A stretch of 64,000 nt of DNA from assembly GCA_018257865.1 (NCBI GenBank), contig JAEUBA010000064.1, positions 1 through 64,000 on the forward strand. Reading direction: 5' to 3'. Every line of letters starts with the position of its first letter. Within the stretch, counting starts at the first letter, position 1. Origin of the DNA: Stereocaulon alpinum. Its lineage: Eukaryota; Ascomycota; Lecanoromycetes; Lecanorales; Stereocaulaceae. The notes below the pieces were generated by a model that saw only the letters and a program-made list of their open reading frames with translations, was not told the DNA's origin and did no database searches. Positions 1-13,400 of the stretch are shown here, one piece after another. The translations under genes and the position numbers were made by a program.

Positions 1-3000
1 TAGTAGGGGGTATATCTATAATAAAGTCTATTATTATAGTATAGAAAGGCGTTATACTACTTAGTAGGATTAAGGTTAGTTTACTATATAGCTTATAGTA
101 ATATACTCGTACCCTCTAATAATTTAAGTAACTATAAACGTACTCTCTAATATTACCTATTATACTAAGCTAATAATATTTAGACCTAATACCTTTTTTA
201 GTACGCTTATAACTAAAGTATCTAGTACTAAGGTTATTATAATTTATATAAAGAATCTCTTCCTTTATTACTAAGTCGCTTAGTATATAAACTGCTAGGC
301 TATAATATAATAGTCTATCTTTACTTATACCCTATTTTAAAAGCTTATCTAATTTAGTTACGTACCTTTAGTACTATTTCTACTTAATAATAAAAGCGTC
401 CTTCTACTATAGCTTAAGTAGCTATACTACTATTAATTCTTATAAATCTAAATAAGACCTCTCCGACTCTAAAGCCTAGTAAACTAGAAGTTAGGATAAT
501 TATATAATATCTAGAATATAAGTCTATCTATTAAGTACCTTCTTATCTAAGTCTATAACTTAGGTATTTATAATAGTAATACTATCTAGTTACGCTATTA
601 ATACTACTAGTTTAATACTTATAGGTATACTATTACGTTCCTATATATTAGGTTAGTATTCCTAATTACGGAGCTTATTTTATAAGGTAGGGAGGAAGTC
701 TTTATTACTATCCTCGCTACTATTTAGTTTAATAATATTAGGCCTTCTTAATAGCGTATCCGTAGAGTTAAGTTTTCCCTTATAATATTTAATTATAAAG
801 TTAAATATAGCTAACTTTTTAGCCTAGCGAATCTACTTTATATTAAGCTCCTTTATAGTTATAAAGTAATAAAGGTTATTATAATTAGTAATTACATAGA
901 TTAGGTATTTACTACCTTATAAGTAATACCTCTAGTACTTAAATCCTAGTATAATTATATATAATTCTTTATTATATATATCTTAGCGTATCTCTACTCC
1001 TTTAAATTTATAGCTAAAGAATATAATAGGATACTACTACTTATCCTTACCTAGCTAGCTAAGTACTCTATCTATACCTACTTTAGAAGTATTAGTTTCT
1101 ATTCTAAGCGCTTGCTCCTAGTTATAGTATTCTAAGATAGGTATAATAGTAAATACTTACTTAAGTATTTAAAACGCCTCGTATATAATATTATTAAATA
1201 TAAAGGGTTACTTAACTTCGCCCTTTTTACTTCCTTAGGTTAGGTTAGTTAAAGGCGCTATAATCTATAAAAAGCCTTTTATAAATCGCTAATAGAAGCC
1301 TATAAAGCTAAGGAAGATTAGTATATCTTTTATAAACCCTAGTTCTAGCTACTTAGTAACTATATTAATATATAACTACTCTATTTAGATACTACGTAGG
1401 GTTACTATAAATCCTAAAAAGATAACCTTACTATAATTAAACGTATACTTTAGTAACTTTATATAGAGCTAATACTTTAGTAAAGTATATAGTACCTTTT
1501 ATATATACTCCTAATATAACTCTTCTATTTCTAAGTAGATTAGTATATCATTTAGATAGACTACGTAGTATACGTTAATATATAGCTTAAGTACTTTATT
1601 AATATATAACTAAAAGGTTACGGGGGTATTTATAAAGCTAAAAGGTATTATTTAGTACTTAAACTAGCTATAGTAAGTCTAGAAGGAGGTTTTCTACTTA
1701 TCTCCTTTATATACCTATATCCTATAATATATATTACGAATATTAATCTTAGTAAAGTACTTAGTACCTATAAACCTCTCTAAGGTTTCTAAGAGTAATA
1801 GTAATAGGTAGTTATCTTTAATAGTTACCTTATTAAGCCCTCTATAGTTAATATAAAGCTATAGGGAACTATCTACTTTCCTTATAAATAATACTAGCGA
1901 GCCTATTAGGCTACTTAAAAGACGAATCTACTTCTTTTTAAATATAGTACTTAAGTAGTCCCTAATCGCTACGAGTTTATTATATAATATATTATAAATT
2001 AGCCTACTTCTTAGTAGCTTACTAGGTAGTAAGTCTATTAGGTACTTAACTTATTCGTACGTATTAAGGCTATTAGATAGTTCTTCTAAAAAGACCTCTT
2101 TTAAGCCTACTAGCTTATTTAGTACGCTAGGCTTATCTAACTATATAGCTTTATACTATACGGCTCTATTATAACTATCGTTACTTACTAGTAGAGTCTT
2201 ATATAGGATTATAATAAACGCTTCCCCTTTCCTATATATAATTACTATATTAGCTAATAAAGTAAATTACTCTATATTAATAAGTATAATATTCGCCTAC
2301 GTCCTAGGCTTATTATAGTACGTCTAGAACTATTCGCGCTAATAGATATTAGGATTAATATTATAGATCTAGGGGTAACTAAGAATAAGGTTATATCCTT
2401 ATATCTCTATAGTATACGCCTTTAAGGTTCTCTCCTACTTCCGTCTAGTACTATCTATAAGACTAAGGTTTAATATATATATACTATATAATAGTATTTA
2501 GTACCTATTAATAGTACGTACTATAGTAGGGGCCTAATTAGGCTTTAGTATCTACGCGCCTTTAATTAAGGACTATAAGATAAAGTTCTCCTTACCCCTA
2601 GTATCTACTAGGGTAGTAATATTATACCTACCTAGTAGTATAGTAATTTCTCTTTATAATACTAAAGTATAAGGTTTCCGCTTATTAGGTAGTAACCCTA
2701 ATACTTTAGTAGCGAGTATTAGGTCTTAGCTTTTCCCTTTTCGCTACTTAGGTTACGCGATTTATTACTAGTAATATACTTTAGGTAATCTAGTAAGCCT
2801 TTAAAGTAGCTAAACTACCTATACTTATAATATTAAATCTTAGCGAGGGGTTTCTTATACTTACTAGCTAAGTCGCCGCCTTTATATTTAATTCGTATAG
2901 GCCTAGTATAGCCTTATAATACTAAAGAGGATAATCTCTTACTATCCTTCTTTATATAGGAGGTCTTAGATCTTATACGTAGCTAACTATATTTACTAGG

Positions 3001-3929
3001 CTTCTCCTTAGTATAGGCCCTATTAGTTAAAGGTAGCTCCTTTAGTTTTTATAACCTCTACTTAATACCTTAGTACTATAGTAGTAGTAAGGTATAGATA
3101 GTAAGTTAAAGTATATCTTTTATAGCTTCTAAAGCGATCTTCTTAACTACTCTATTATATAAGGTCTCTATACGTTCTTAGTCTTCTATAGGGCGATCCC
3201 TCTATACCTATAAGGCTATAAGGTAATTATTAAAGTTCGTAATTATCTATATATCTCTTATAGTCGCCCTAGCTAGCTAGCGACTTATATTATAGGACCT
3301 AACTATTAGATTATAAACTTAATCTAAGTACTAGTTAGTATACTCCTTTTATATAGGTTTACTAGTACTGCGTAGTATAGTATCTCTTATATTTCTTTAA
3401 GTCTACCTCTTTATATCTATTAAAAAGGTAGAGGACTAGCGAGTCTTTTCCTTATCTATATAAAAGTTATTATAAGGGGCTGAGGCGATATAATCCTTAT
3501 AGTCTTAAATAAATATAACTACTAAGTTATAGTAGGTAAGGTACTACGTCTTAGGTACCTTAGTAACGCTTACTTACTTATAAGATATATTATAGTAGTA
3601 GTTATTACTATACTTATAATAGTACCCTTATATATATTTAAATTTAGCGAGTTTAAGCTTTTTAATAGCTACCTATTTCTTAACCTTAAGTAGTATAAGT
3701 TAGTAATATTACTCTTAAGTTAGACTTATTAAGCGGGGGTCTTCGCTTACTAGTATAAGGATTAGAGGTATATTATTATTTTAGTTACTACCCTCGCTAG
3801 TAGTATAGCTAGAGGATATACCTCCTATATTAATAACTTCTTTAAGGTTAATAACCTCTTTTTATAAGGTTATAATATTAGTAGTACTTTCCTATAGTAT
3901 AATATTATCTTTCTTACTATAATAGAAAA
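1..3929 (-). mobile_element. RIP-degraded Gypsy-type LTR retrotransposon (partial)
   Basis: Read on the minus strand, relics appear mostly in Gypsy order. A CX2CX4HX4C zinc-knuckle spacing lies at about 3,575-3,630, with every Cys and His now Tyr. A retropepsin-like LVDT(G) core at about 2,595-2,625 reads LVDTR. A reverse-transcriptase YxDD core at about 1,540-1,575 reads VVYLNDILI. An RNase H tail at about 770-915 reads VITNYNNLYYFITIKELN. The integrase would lie toward position 1 and the 3' LTR outside the window. All changes are of RIP type (Cys/His to Tyr, Asp to Asn, Gly to Arg). Neither LTR was identified. The 970-bp gap between knuckle and protease is longer than expected, so part of the gag assignment is tentative. 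Confidence 0.8.
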
Positions 3930-4062
3930 TCGGCAATTGGGACCCTGTAGATCTCCCGAGCCATTCTGACTAATGGTTTTTAAAAGAATTAAGATGCTAA
4001 GACTCTATCAACTATCAAAATATCTTTATTTTTTCGTATCGTGCGCACTTAGAACTTTACCT
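3930..4062 (+). other. Helitron 1 left end, locally spared from RIP
   Basis: About 130 bp starting at the proposed 5' TC terminus keep many CA and TG dinucleotides and mixed base composition, unlike the DNA on either side. They probably represent the element's left terminal sequence. Either this part escaped RIP because it lacked a similar enough copy, or it arrived later than the surrounding mutated DNA. The composition contrast is directly visible; the cause is inference. Confidence 0.5.
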
Positions 4063-7000
4063 ATATAATATTATCTGCTCGACTGTATATTATAACACTT
4101 TTTATACGCTTTCTAATAACGCCGGAATTATTAAAATTAATATAGTTTTAACGAAGTTTTACTCTAATTAATATTTTCTATACTAGTTCTTCCTATATAG
4201 ATCTATTCCGCCTAAGGTTTATTATTTTTAATACCTATACTTCTCAGTCCTTTTTTTATTACTCTATAGATTATTTCTATATATATAGCTAACGATATCC
4301 TACTATTAGTAATATCTTAATCTAATCCTACTTATCCTATTACAGATAAGCTGTACCTTACGCGAAAGCTACGGAATTAGAAACGCCCTAACTACGTCCT
4401 TAACGAGTCTACTCCTACCGATTTATCCCTACTAACTCTACTACCTCTAAAGAGGCCTTATACGGCTCCTACTAAGCGTAGTAATACTATTAATAGTAGG
4501 ATAAGAGGTAGGATATAACCTAAGGCTAGTAGAAAGACTAGGGCTACCCCTAACTAACCTCTACGCGAAAATACCGTCCCTTCCCCTAGGAGCCCTTCCC
4601 CAGCGATAGCTTAACTATAGATAAGCGCGTAGATAGTCCTTAGTAAGCGCGATAATAATATAAACGGTAGTAACTAAGATAGTATAAGAGATAAAGTAGG
4701 GAGGAAGTAGAGGGCGGCTTTAAATACTTATAATCTAAATACTATACTAAGGGATATAGAGCCTAAGAACTATTTAGGTTAGCTTTTTTAATATCTATCC
4801 TATAACTCCTACCTTTATAGCTATTCGGCGATACAGCGTAATAGCACCCCTATTAATCTAAGGTTATAGGTAGTAATCTTATAAAGAGTCCCTCTACTAG
4901 CTCCTACTCTAGAAGATATTACTAAGTTAGCGCCTACTAAGTTTATAGATATTAACTTAATTACTCCCCTACCTAAACTAGTATACTCTAAGCGCACTCT
5001 ACGCTACTATACCTACTAAGAACGAACTATAGAAGACTATAGCCTAGACTACCCTAGTCGCCGGCGTAGCCTATATTAGCTAAGGAATAGGGCTACGTTC
5101 TAGTTATATAAGGACCTAGCTGCGGCTAAAGATATAAAGCTCTTTATAATTAATAAAGGTTTCTATAATACGTCTAATACCTACCCCTACTATACTACTT
5201 AGTCTTAGCCTATAGAACGTAGGCCTAATAATTAGTAGCTATACTGCGATAATAGGAAGAATAATTAGCTACCGCCTAATTAATTATATAAGCTAGAAGA
5301 GGTCGATCTATTACCTAATAGACTAGAAAAGGACCGTAAGCTTATAGCGCGTAAAATAAATAACTTACTCTATAAAATTAAAGATATCTTAGTAGATAGG
5401 CACCCTATACGCCGTAGGACTACTTATAGTAAAGAGTTTATTTAAAATATTATTAGCTATAATAATAGCCTCTCCTTTACTAGTAAGGTAGCTAATAATA
5501 TTAACTTTAACGTAGGCCGCACTACGTTCCGAATCTAAGGGTTAGTCTACTATTATATAGGGCCTTTTATACCGGATAATAGCGAATAGGCGAAGTTTAC
5601 TTAAATCTATACCTTAGATAGTATATAGGAGTAACTAGATACTTAGTAGTACTATTTAGGGGGTATAGATCTAGCTACCCTTACTTAGCTATAGTATATC
5701 CTACGTACTATTAATCTATATACTTAAGGTTTTAAGACTTGCTTCGATTATATAAAGGAGGATAAGGAAAGATATCTAATTAAGATAATAAGTATACGTA
5801 TTTAGCAGCTTAATCTAAAATATTAAAATAGGGGTATATATAATCGCCCTATATCTACTAAGGTCGCCTATATTATAATTATACCTACTAATAGGAAAAA
5901 GGGTCGTATTAAACGTAATATCTATATAGAAACTAAAGAGGGGGGTCTTATAATAATCCTAAAGTAGTATCCTTCTTATATAGCTCTACGGTATATCTTA
6001 CTATTCCTATTTAGCGAGCAGTCGTAGTATAATTATATCCTATTAGCCGGTTGATAGCTTCCTAGCGATTATCTACTATATATATCGTAGCGTAATTATA
6101 CCGCTAGTATACTATCTCGCTATAACTTCCAGTTTTCGGAGGATCTAGAGTAAGAAGATAATAGTAACGACTTAGAGTAAGAAAATAACCTTAATACTAA
6201 TAGCGATAATATACCTTAGGGGCGTAGAGGATCTATATAATTAATAAGACGTTAGTTTTATATAAAGTAGATATAGGTAAGTATCTTTTATTACCCTAAG
6301 TTAGATTATAATATTTCTAGGTTAGAATATCTTCCTTCTAAATCTAACTATACTATAGATCCGTTTACCTTACTTTAGTTATATACTAGATAGGGGGTAT
6401 CTTTTCAGTTACTAAGTTACTAATATCTAAGCTTTAATTAAGATAAACGATCTAAATTAGTATAAGTAAAATTAGTAAACTATCTAAGCTGACTACTACT
6501 TAGGGCTTATAGATAGGCTTAGTACTAACCTTAGTATCTCTCTTAAGGATTTTAGGTCTAAAGTAACTATACTACTAGCTATAATACTAGGAAGCCTATA
6601 ATATATAAAGGCGAAGATATAAGACGTAATAACGATCGTTCGGAAAAGGGGTAAACCTAAGTACTTTATTACCTTTACGTATAATCCTAAGTAGCCTAAT
6701 ATTCAAAATCTACTAAAGCCTAGCTAGATATAAGAGTACCGTTATAATCTAACAGCCCGTATATTTAAGTAGAAGCTTAATAAGCTTATATATAACCTCC
6801 TTAAGCTTTATATACTTAGTATTAATATTACTTATTACTTTATAATTAAGTTTTAAAAGCAAGGACTGCTATACGCCTATATTTTATTAATTATATAGGA
6901 AGAAGATCGGATTTATACTATTAAAGATATCGATAGCGTCGTCTAAGTATTTATACCTAATAAAGGAGCTGATAAGAAGCTCTATAAGTTAGTTCTATAG

Positions 7001-9900
7001 TATATAATCTATAATCGCTATACTAGCAACCCTAATAATATATACTATAGTAAAGAGAAGAATTATTATAGTAAGAGCTTCCCTAAGGATTTTCGCGACT
7101 AGACTAAGTTCGCCCCTAATAGGAGCTACCCTTAGTATAAATATCTATTTATAGAGCCTCTTAAAAATATAAATATTAATAATAGATAGGTTATTCCGTA
7201 TAATCCCTATCTATTAAAGAAATATAGTAGCTATATTAATATTAAGATCTATAGCTCTATTAAGTCGGTTTTCTATCTATATAAATATGTCTATAAGGGC
7301 CTAAATTAGGCTAATATTACCCTAACTCAACGCAGTAAGTACTATAATAATAACCCTACTCCTTTAGGGCAGCCTAGGTAATAAGGTAAGGAAGTAGATA
7401 AGATTACTAAGTACTATTCGGCTCGCTAGATTAGCTCCGCAGAGGCCGTATAGAAGCTATTATTATTCGGTATAAGTATAATAAAGCCTTATATAGAGCG
7501 CTTATAGATCTATCTACTAGATTAATAACGTATCCTATTTAATCCGAGCGAAGATAAGGCTATAAATAATACTGCTAAGTAGAAGCTTATAGATAATAAA
7601 AAGCTACGCAGAACTACCTTAACTAAGTACTTTAAGATAAATTAGATCGCTAAGGAAGCCCTTAATTAAGGCTAGCTACTACCTTTTAAGAAGAAGAACG
7701 GTAGGCGACTTATAGTCGAAAAGAACCTACTAGATTACCTATATACCGACTTTCTAGAGTATTTCACCTAGATTAAGCAATTTAAGCGGTAGAAGGTTTA
7801 TAAAAAAGGCGAAGCCCTTAGGCGTATATACTTTATTAGCCTTAAGAGTAAGGATTTATATTATCTATAACTACTTCTATATTATTATAAGGGTGCTACG
7901 TCTTTTAATAACCTACGCACGATTAACGGCTATATAATAGAATAGAAAGAAGCCTATATAGAGCTTAGGCTAACTAAAAATAATAAGTATACTAATAAGA
8001 TCTTAGATAAGGGTAAGGACTTTTAGGGGGGTTATAGACTATAGAGCCTATTCGTTATAGTATTACTTAAGCTCTAACTAATAGACACTCTAGTATTATA
8101 GGATAAATATAAAGAGTATATATTATCTAATTATATACGTATCTTATAACGGGAATTTCGGACGCTTTAGATACTAGCTAGTGAAGAGACTATATATACT
8201 AAGTAGTATATACTCTACCTTATTAACAGTTAGTTGGAATATACCTCTATTCTAAAGCGTATAGAGGATCTAGCTTAATATAATCTACTAATTCCTACTA
8301 TTAACTTTAATAGTATAAGCGATATTCCTAATTAGCTCTTATGCGAAGAGATATCTTATAATATTAGCCCTAAGGATATCGAGTTCTTATAGAGTAAGCT
8401 TAATCCTAATTAAAGCTACGCTATTAACCGGATTATAGACGCTATTAATATAAATACGGACGATAAGTATAGAGCCCCTAGTACCCTATTCTTTCTTAAC
8501 GGCGCTAGGGGTACTAGTAAGACCTTCGTTAAGAATATTATAATAAAGAAAGTACGCCTTAAACGAAAAGTAGCTCTAGCTATAGTATCCTTAGGTACAG
8601 TAGTAATACTCCTTTAGGGTAGCTATACTACCTACTCCTAATTTAAGATACTACTAGATTCGGACGCTACTTCTTTATACGGGATTAAGAAAGGGACGAA
8701 CCTTACGGAGCTTATAAAGCGAGCTTAGGTAATCTTTTAGGATAAGTCGCCTATATAGAGTAGGTATAATATAGAGGCTGTAAGCCGAAGCCTTTAAGAT
8801 ATCTATAGTAATAAGGGGGCGTGGTTTAGAGGTAAGGTTATCTACTTCTATAGTAATTTTTAATAAACCCTACTAGTAGTAGCTAGCAGATTTAGTAGTT
8901 AGGTTATTAATACCTATATATAATAGGCTGAGTTCTGGTAGGATACTATATAATTAGACCTAACTATTAACGAACGACTTAATAATCCTAATCTTACTAA
9001 TTCTATATGTACTGATATAAGGGCTTTTGCTATTAATTTTCTTAAGATCGGGAACGGGTTTAGTATTTAGAAGAGCTCTACTACTAAGGAAGACGTAGCA
9101 CCTTAGGCTTATAGCTACGTTCCTAAAAATACTATTAATAAGTTAATTAATAAGGTATACCTAAACCTATATCGCTTAGGTATAGTAGATAGAGAGTATC
9201 TATCTTAAAGAGCTATTCTTACTATTGCGAATAAGGATATTACTAAGATTAATAGTAAGCTTATAACGCAGATACCTAGCGAGCTTACTATATACTAAAG
9301 CGTTAATCAGGCTATTTCTAAAGAAGATAAGGACCTCTTTCCGACTAAATATTTTAATATATTTTATGAGGCCTCGCTACCGCCCTATAAGCTCTGTGTT
9401 AAACCGGGTGTTCTAGTTATATTACTTAGAAACCTAGATCCGCTATAGCTTTATAACGGGACTCAGCTTTAGGTTATATAGTATAGTAAGTATATCTTTA
9501 AAGGCGAGATTATAGGCGGTACGTATAATAGCGAAAAGGTAATACTCTTTAAGACGCTATTATAGTCTAAGGAAAATAATAAGAGGATCCCTACGCCCTT
9601 TATACGTAAGTAATATCCAGTCCGCCTAGTATTTATAATAATAATAAATAAGTCCTAGGGGTAATCTATAAAGTTCGTAGGTATTAACCTACAGTCACAG
9701 CCGGCTTTTAGTTATAGTTAGCTCTATATATCGCTTTCATAGGTTACGAAGCAGGCGAATCTGTATATTATTAGGCCGGATAGTTATAAATATACGAATA
9801 ACCGATTAATAAAGAATATAGTATATACTTAGGTACTATTACCTAATTAATAGCCTTAGTAAAAATAGTAAAAATCTGGATTTTTACAGGCATTCTCTAG
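3930..9900 (+). mobile_element. Helitron-type element 1 (Rep/PIF1 helicase), RIP-degraded
   Basis: Plus-strand protein relics follow Helitron RepHel order. The Helitron_like_N segment is at about 5,840-6,060 (YNRPISTKVAYI, then IETKEGGL and ALRYILLF). The HUH nuclease site is at 6,860-6,895, reading GLLYAYILL with both His replaced by Tyr. The Rep tyrosine motif YLYKYVYKG is at 7,274-7,300. A PIF1-type Walker A, LNGARGTSKTF, is at about 8,503-8,537. The proposed left end is TC at 3,930-3,931 preceded by A. The right end is CTAG (9,897-9,900) followed by T, nine bases after a perfect 9-bp hairpin. These match Helitron termini and A/T insertion. About 6.0 kb, with no intact ORF. Confidence 0.85.
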
Positions 9901-9901
9901 T
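9868..9901 (+). repeat. Helitron 1 right terminus: hairpin plus CTAG|T
   Basis: A perfect 9-bp inverted repeat (9,868-9,876 and 9,879-9,887, loop TG) is followed by nine bases and then CTAG ending at 9,900. T is the next base. This hairpin plus CTRR plus T arrangement is the standard 3' end of Helitrons and marks where rolling-circle transfer ends. Confidence 0.75.
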
Positions 9902-10439
9902 AACTTTATAAGTTAATAGGGGACTCCTAAGTTATACTTACTATTACTAACTAAGTAGCTCTATACGAACGGAGTTATTAGAATTATAAGGTAGTAAGTC
10001 CTCTTTTTATATAAAGCTACGTAGCGGCTAGGTATATAATTACTATTATAAGGTTAATAAATAAGTAAGTGTAAGTATAATTTATAAATTACTAGTAGAG
10101 CTAATAACTAAGGAGGTAAGAAGGAATTTAAGGCGTATATAATTCTTTAAGTCCCTAGCTAAGCCTGTTACTAAGCGTGCTAGGAACTTCGCCTAATATA
10201 CTAGAAACCTACTAAGTATACTAGGCCTAGCACTAATATTCGCCTTCCGCTTCATAGAAACTTAATAAGTATAGGGCTAAATTATATTATATCTTCTAGC
10301 GGTTATAAGACGTAAGGGATATAAAGTAAGAAGATTATAAAGAGATTTACTTAATAACTACGTAGGATACTTAGCTAAAGTATATAAAACCTAATATAGT
10401 AGTTTTTATATCTAATATCTTTCTTATAATAATAGAATA
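9901..10439. other. Spacer between the two Helitrons, RIP-mutated
   Basis: About 540 bp of AT-rich, stop-filled sequence. It should be the right flank of Helitron 1's insertion and so might continue the interrupted Gypsy gag/LTR, but I could not read a protein motif or an LTR end in it. Its last 25 bp resemble the last 25 bp before Helitron 1. Confidence 0.5.
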
Positions 10440-13400
10440 TCGCGACTTTCGGAGCAATTCCGCCTTTACAGCTAATTAGATTACCCCTATACTTCTCCCC
10501 CCCTGATAGTACGCTTTTCGGCCTAGCGCCTTTAACTACTAAAAGTTAAATCTACTTTATAACTTCTTCGCAGTAATACCTCGCGCTATATATATTATAT
10601 AGTATTAAGATAACTTTATAAGTTTTAAAGTTAGCTATTAGATTACTTACGTATTAAGAATTATTAGAATCGGCCTATTTACGTAATAGTTATAAGTAAA
10701 AGAAGCGTTATTACTATATTTTATAGGTACCGCTCGCTAGTAATTACTAAGCTTAATACTTAGCACCCCTTCTTAAAAAAACTTAGGTAACTCCTATATT
10801 TACTACTACTCTACTATCTTACTATAGTATAGCCCTACGACCTCAAAACGTCTTTACTAGTACCGGTAGTATATATAATAAGGTATATATTATAAGTAAT
10901 TAAGCTCCGAAGCCTTAGGTACGTATATATATTAATCCTATATCTACTAAGTAATCTACGCGTCTAGTTAATTAAAAGCGGTAGAATTCGTCTATACTAC
11001 TTAGAGACCTCCCAAATAATACTATTAACCGCAGAATATAAGGTTAAGGTAAGGGGAAACGCGCTAGGACTACTTAGAGCGCTAGAAACCTTAATATTAC
11101 TACTATAAGTTAGTAGGTATAAATTTATAATACGTAGAGAAGGCTAATTATTTAACTATAGCAGTAGAACGCCTATCTACGGCCTTACCCTACCTAATTA
11201 GATATCGCCTATTAACGGCCTCGCCCTACCTAATTAGATATTTAACTAGTTATCTAAGTAGTTATACCGCCCTATAATCTAGAGGATTTAAGTCTACCTA
11301 AGTACTAAGATTCTTCTTCTAAAGAGGAAGTACCCCTGCTAGAACTATAATATAACCTCCGCTAGTAATAGAGATACGCCCTATAGGTACAGGAGAATAG
11401 CGAGGAATATATACTATATTAGTAACGTCGCCGTCGACCGTATTAGCGCCGTAATACTATAGATAAGGGTAGTAGAACCTTACTTAGTATATATCTATAT
11501 ACTTAGCTACCGTAAGTATATATTAATCTCCTAAAGTACGTTATATTACTATAGTTCTTTAATCTAACTAATAAATATCCTTATTACTATACCTTCTCTT
11601 TTAAGGGTAAGCGTCTTTCTACTAAACGGTAGCAGTGCTATTAGAATAGTATAATTAATATCTAAGTACCTAACTCCCCTAACTTCGAATTCCTTAAACG
11701 ACTACCCGAAGGTAACCCTAAGTGTTAAGTTCTTATATTAAATAAGCTATTTTATAAGGTGGAATATATATTAGATAGTTAGGACTATATCTTAGACCCT
11801 TATCAGCTAGGGTAGTATAAGATAAAATAGACTACCTATAGTACTATGTTTATTAAGAGAGCTTTAAACTATAATAACCTACTTTCTTTTACTAGTAAGG
11901 GCGTAGATAAGATAGATTATTAGGTTAGGCAGACTATATATAAGATTTAAGGGGGGATATATTACGCTATTAGTCTACTTTTACCTAAAGAAGGCGTTAC
12001 TAAGAGATATACCTAGTACTACTTTATTAATAATAGCTAGGATTAAGTAGACACCTATATAATATATACTAGGTAGGTTAAAAGATCTATTAATACGGAT
12101 ATAGTACTTCTTCTTCAGCGACTCCTTCGAGATATTAACCCCTATATATAGAGCTTTAAGACTTGCTGGGAACGCTTATTAGATAATAAGGTAAGACACC
12201 CTTTATAGACTATAAACGTCCGTATTATATAATATAACCCTAGGCGTGCTAATCATAGTATATATAATCGCCCTATATCTAGTAAGGTAGCCTATATTAT
12301 AATTACTCCTCCTAATAGCGCGAAGGGACGTATCGTATAAGATATTCGTATTAAAGTTAAGGGTAGGGGCCTTATAAGGGTCCCTAAATAGCATTTATCC
12401 TATATACCCCTACGGTATATCCTACCTTTCCCTTATAGGGAATAGAGCTGGTATAATAGTCTGCTACTATAGGGATATAATAGGCTCCTAAAAGGATATC
12501 TCCTCGCTACTTATAGGTTAAATATAAGGTAGGGAACTACTTAGTACTATAGTATATATTAGGACCCCGACCGGCCTAAGTGCGGCGATAAGGAGGAAGA
12601 GCCTAAAAGAGATAGAGCTATACTAAGAGGTTATAGAGGGTCTATATAGGTTACTAAGAGTTAGATCTATCACTATTAGCTATAGGTAAGCCTAATTTAT
12701 ATCTTTTAAACATCTACCCTTATATTAGTAAGATTATCTTTTCTAGTACTTTATATCTTTATATAGGATATTACGATCTTCTATTATTTTTCTTTTAAGA
12801 AGCGCCGCCCCCCTTCTATACTATCTTAGTAATACCCCTATAAGTACTAGATATATAGCGCTTTATTATAGTAGCTATAGACGTCGCTATTAATAGTTAC
12901 GGAAGATATCTATTAGCTAGTATAAGTAAGCTAGATATAGAGAAGAATTTCGTTCTAAATATAATTTTTATAGAACTATTAATATATTACTTAAAATAGT
13001 ACTAAAATAATCGACTACTAGAGAGTATATATTATATTTTCTATATTTTTAAGTTTTTAAAATAAGATTTCCCTGCGGGGTAGGCCTTATAAGATTTAAT
13101 ATTTTGAAGAATTCTTCTACTAATACTATAATAGTACCGTAACGGTAGATTCTCTTAATTACTTTATTCTAGGCGTCTCCTTAACTACTTTATTACTAAC
13201 GCTTACGCTACTATTAAATAGAATAACCTGAATTAGTATATTAAGTATTAGTATAAAATTCGGGTACTTAGCTATAAAGGCTTAATTAATTAACTATATA
13301 ATAATTTAGATCTAGGGCTTAGCGATCTTAGTAGTAAGGTTACTATTCTACTATCTAGTATAGCCGGTAGCCCTAGAGCTATAAAGGTAGATATAGAGGA

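Noticed and set aside
12203..12394. 63-codon minus-strand ORF inside the AT-rich block
   Set aside because: It is antisense to the Helitron 2 Rep relic and has no independent domain; AT-rich RIP DNA gives such frames by chance.
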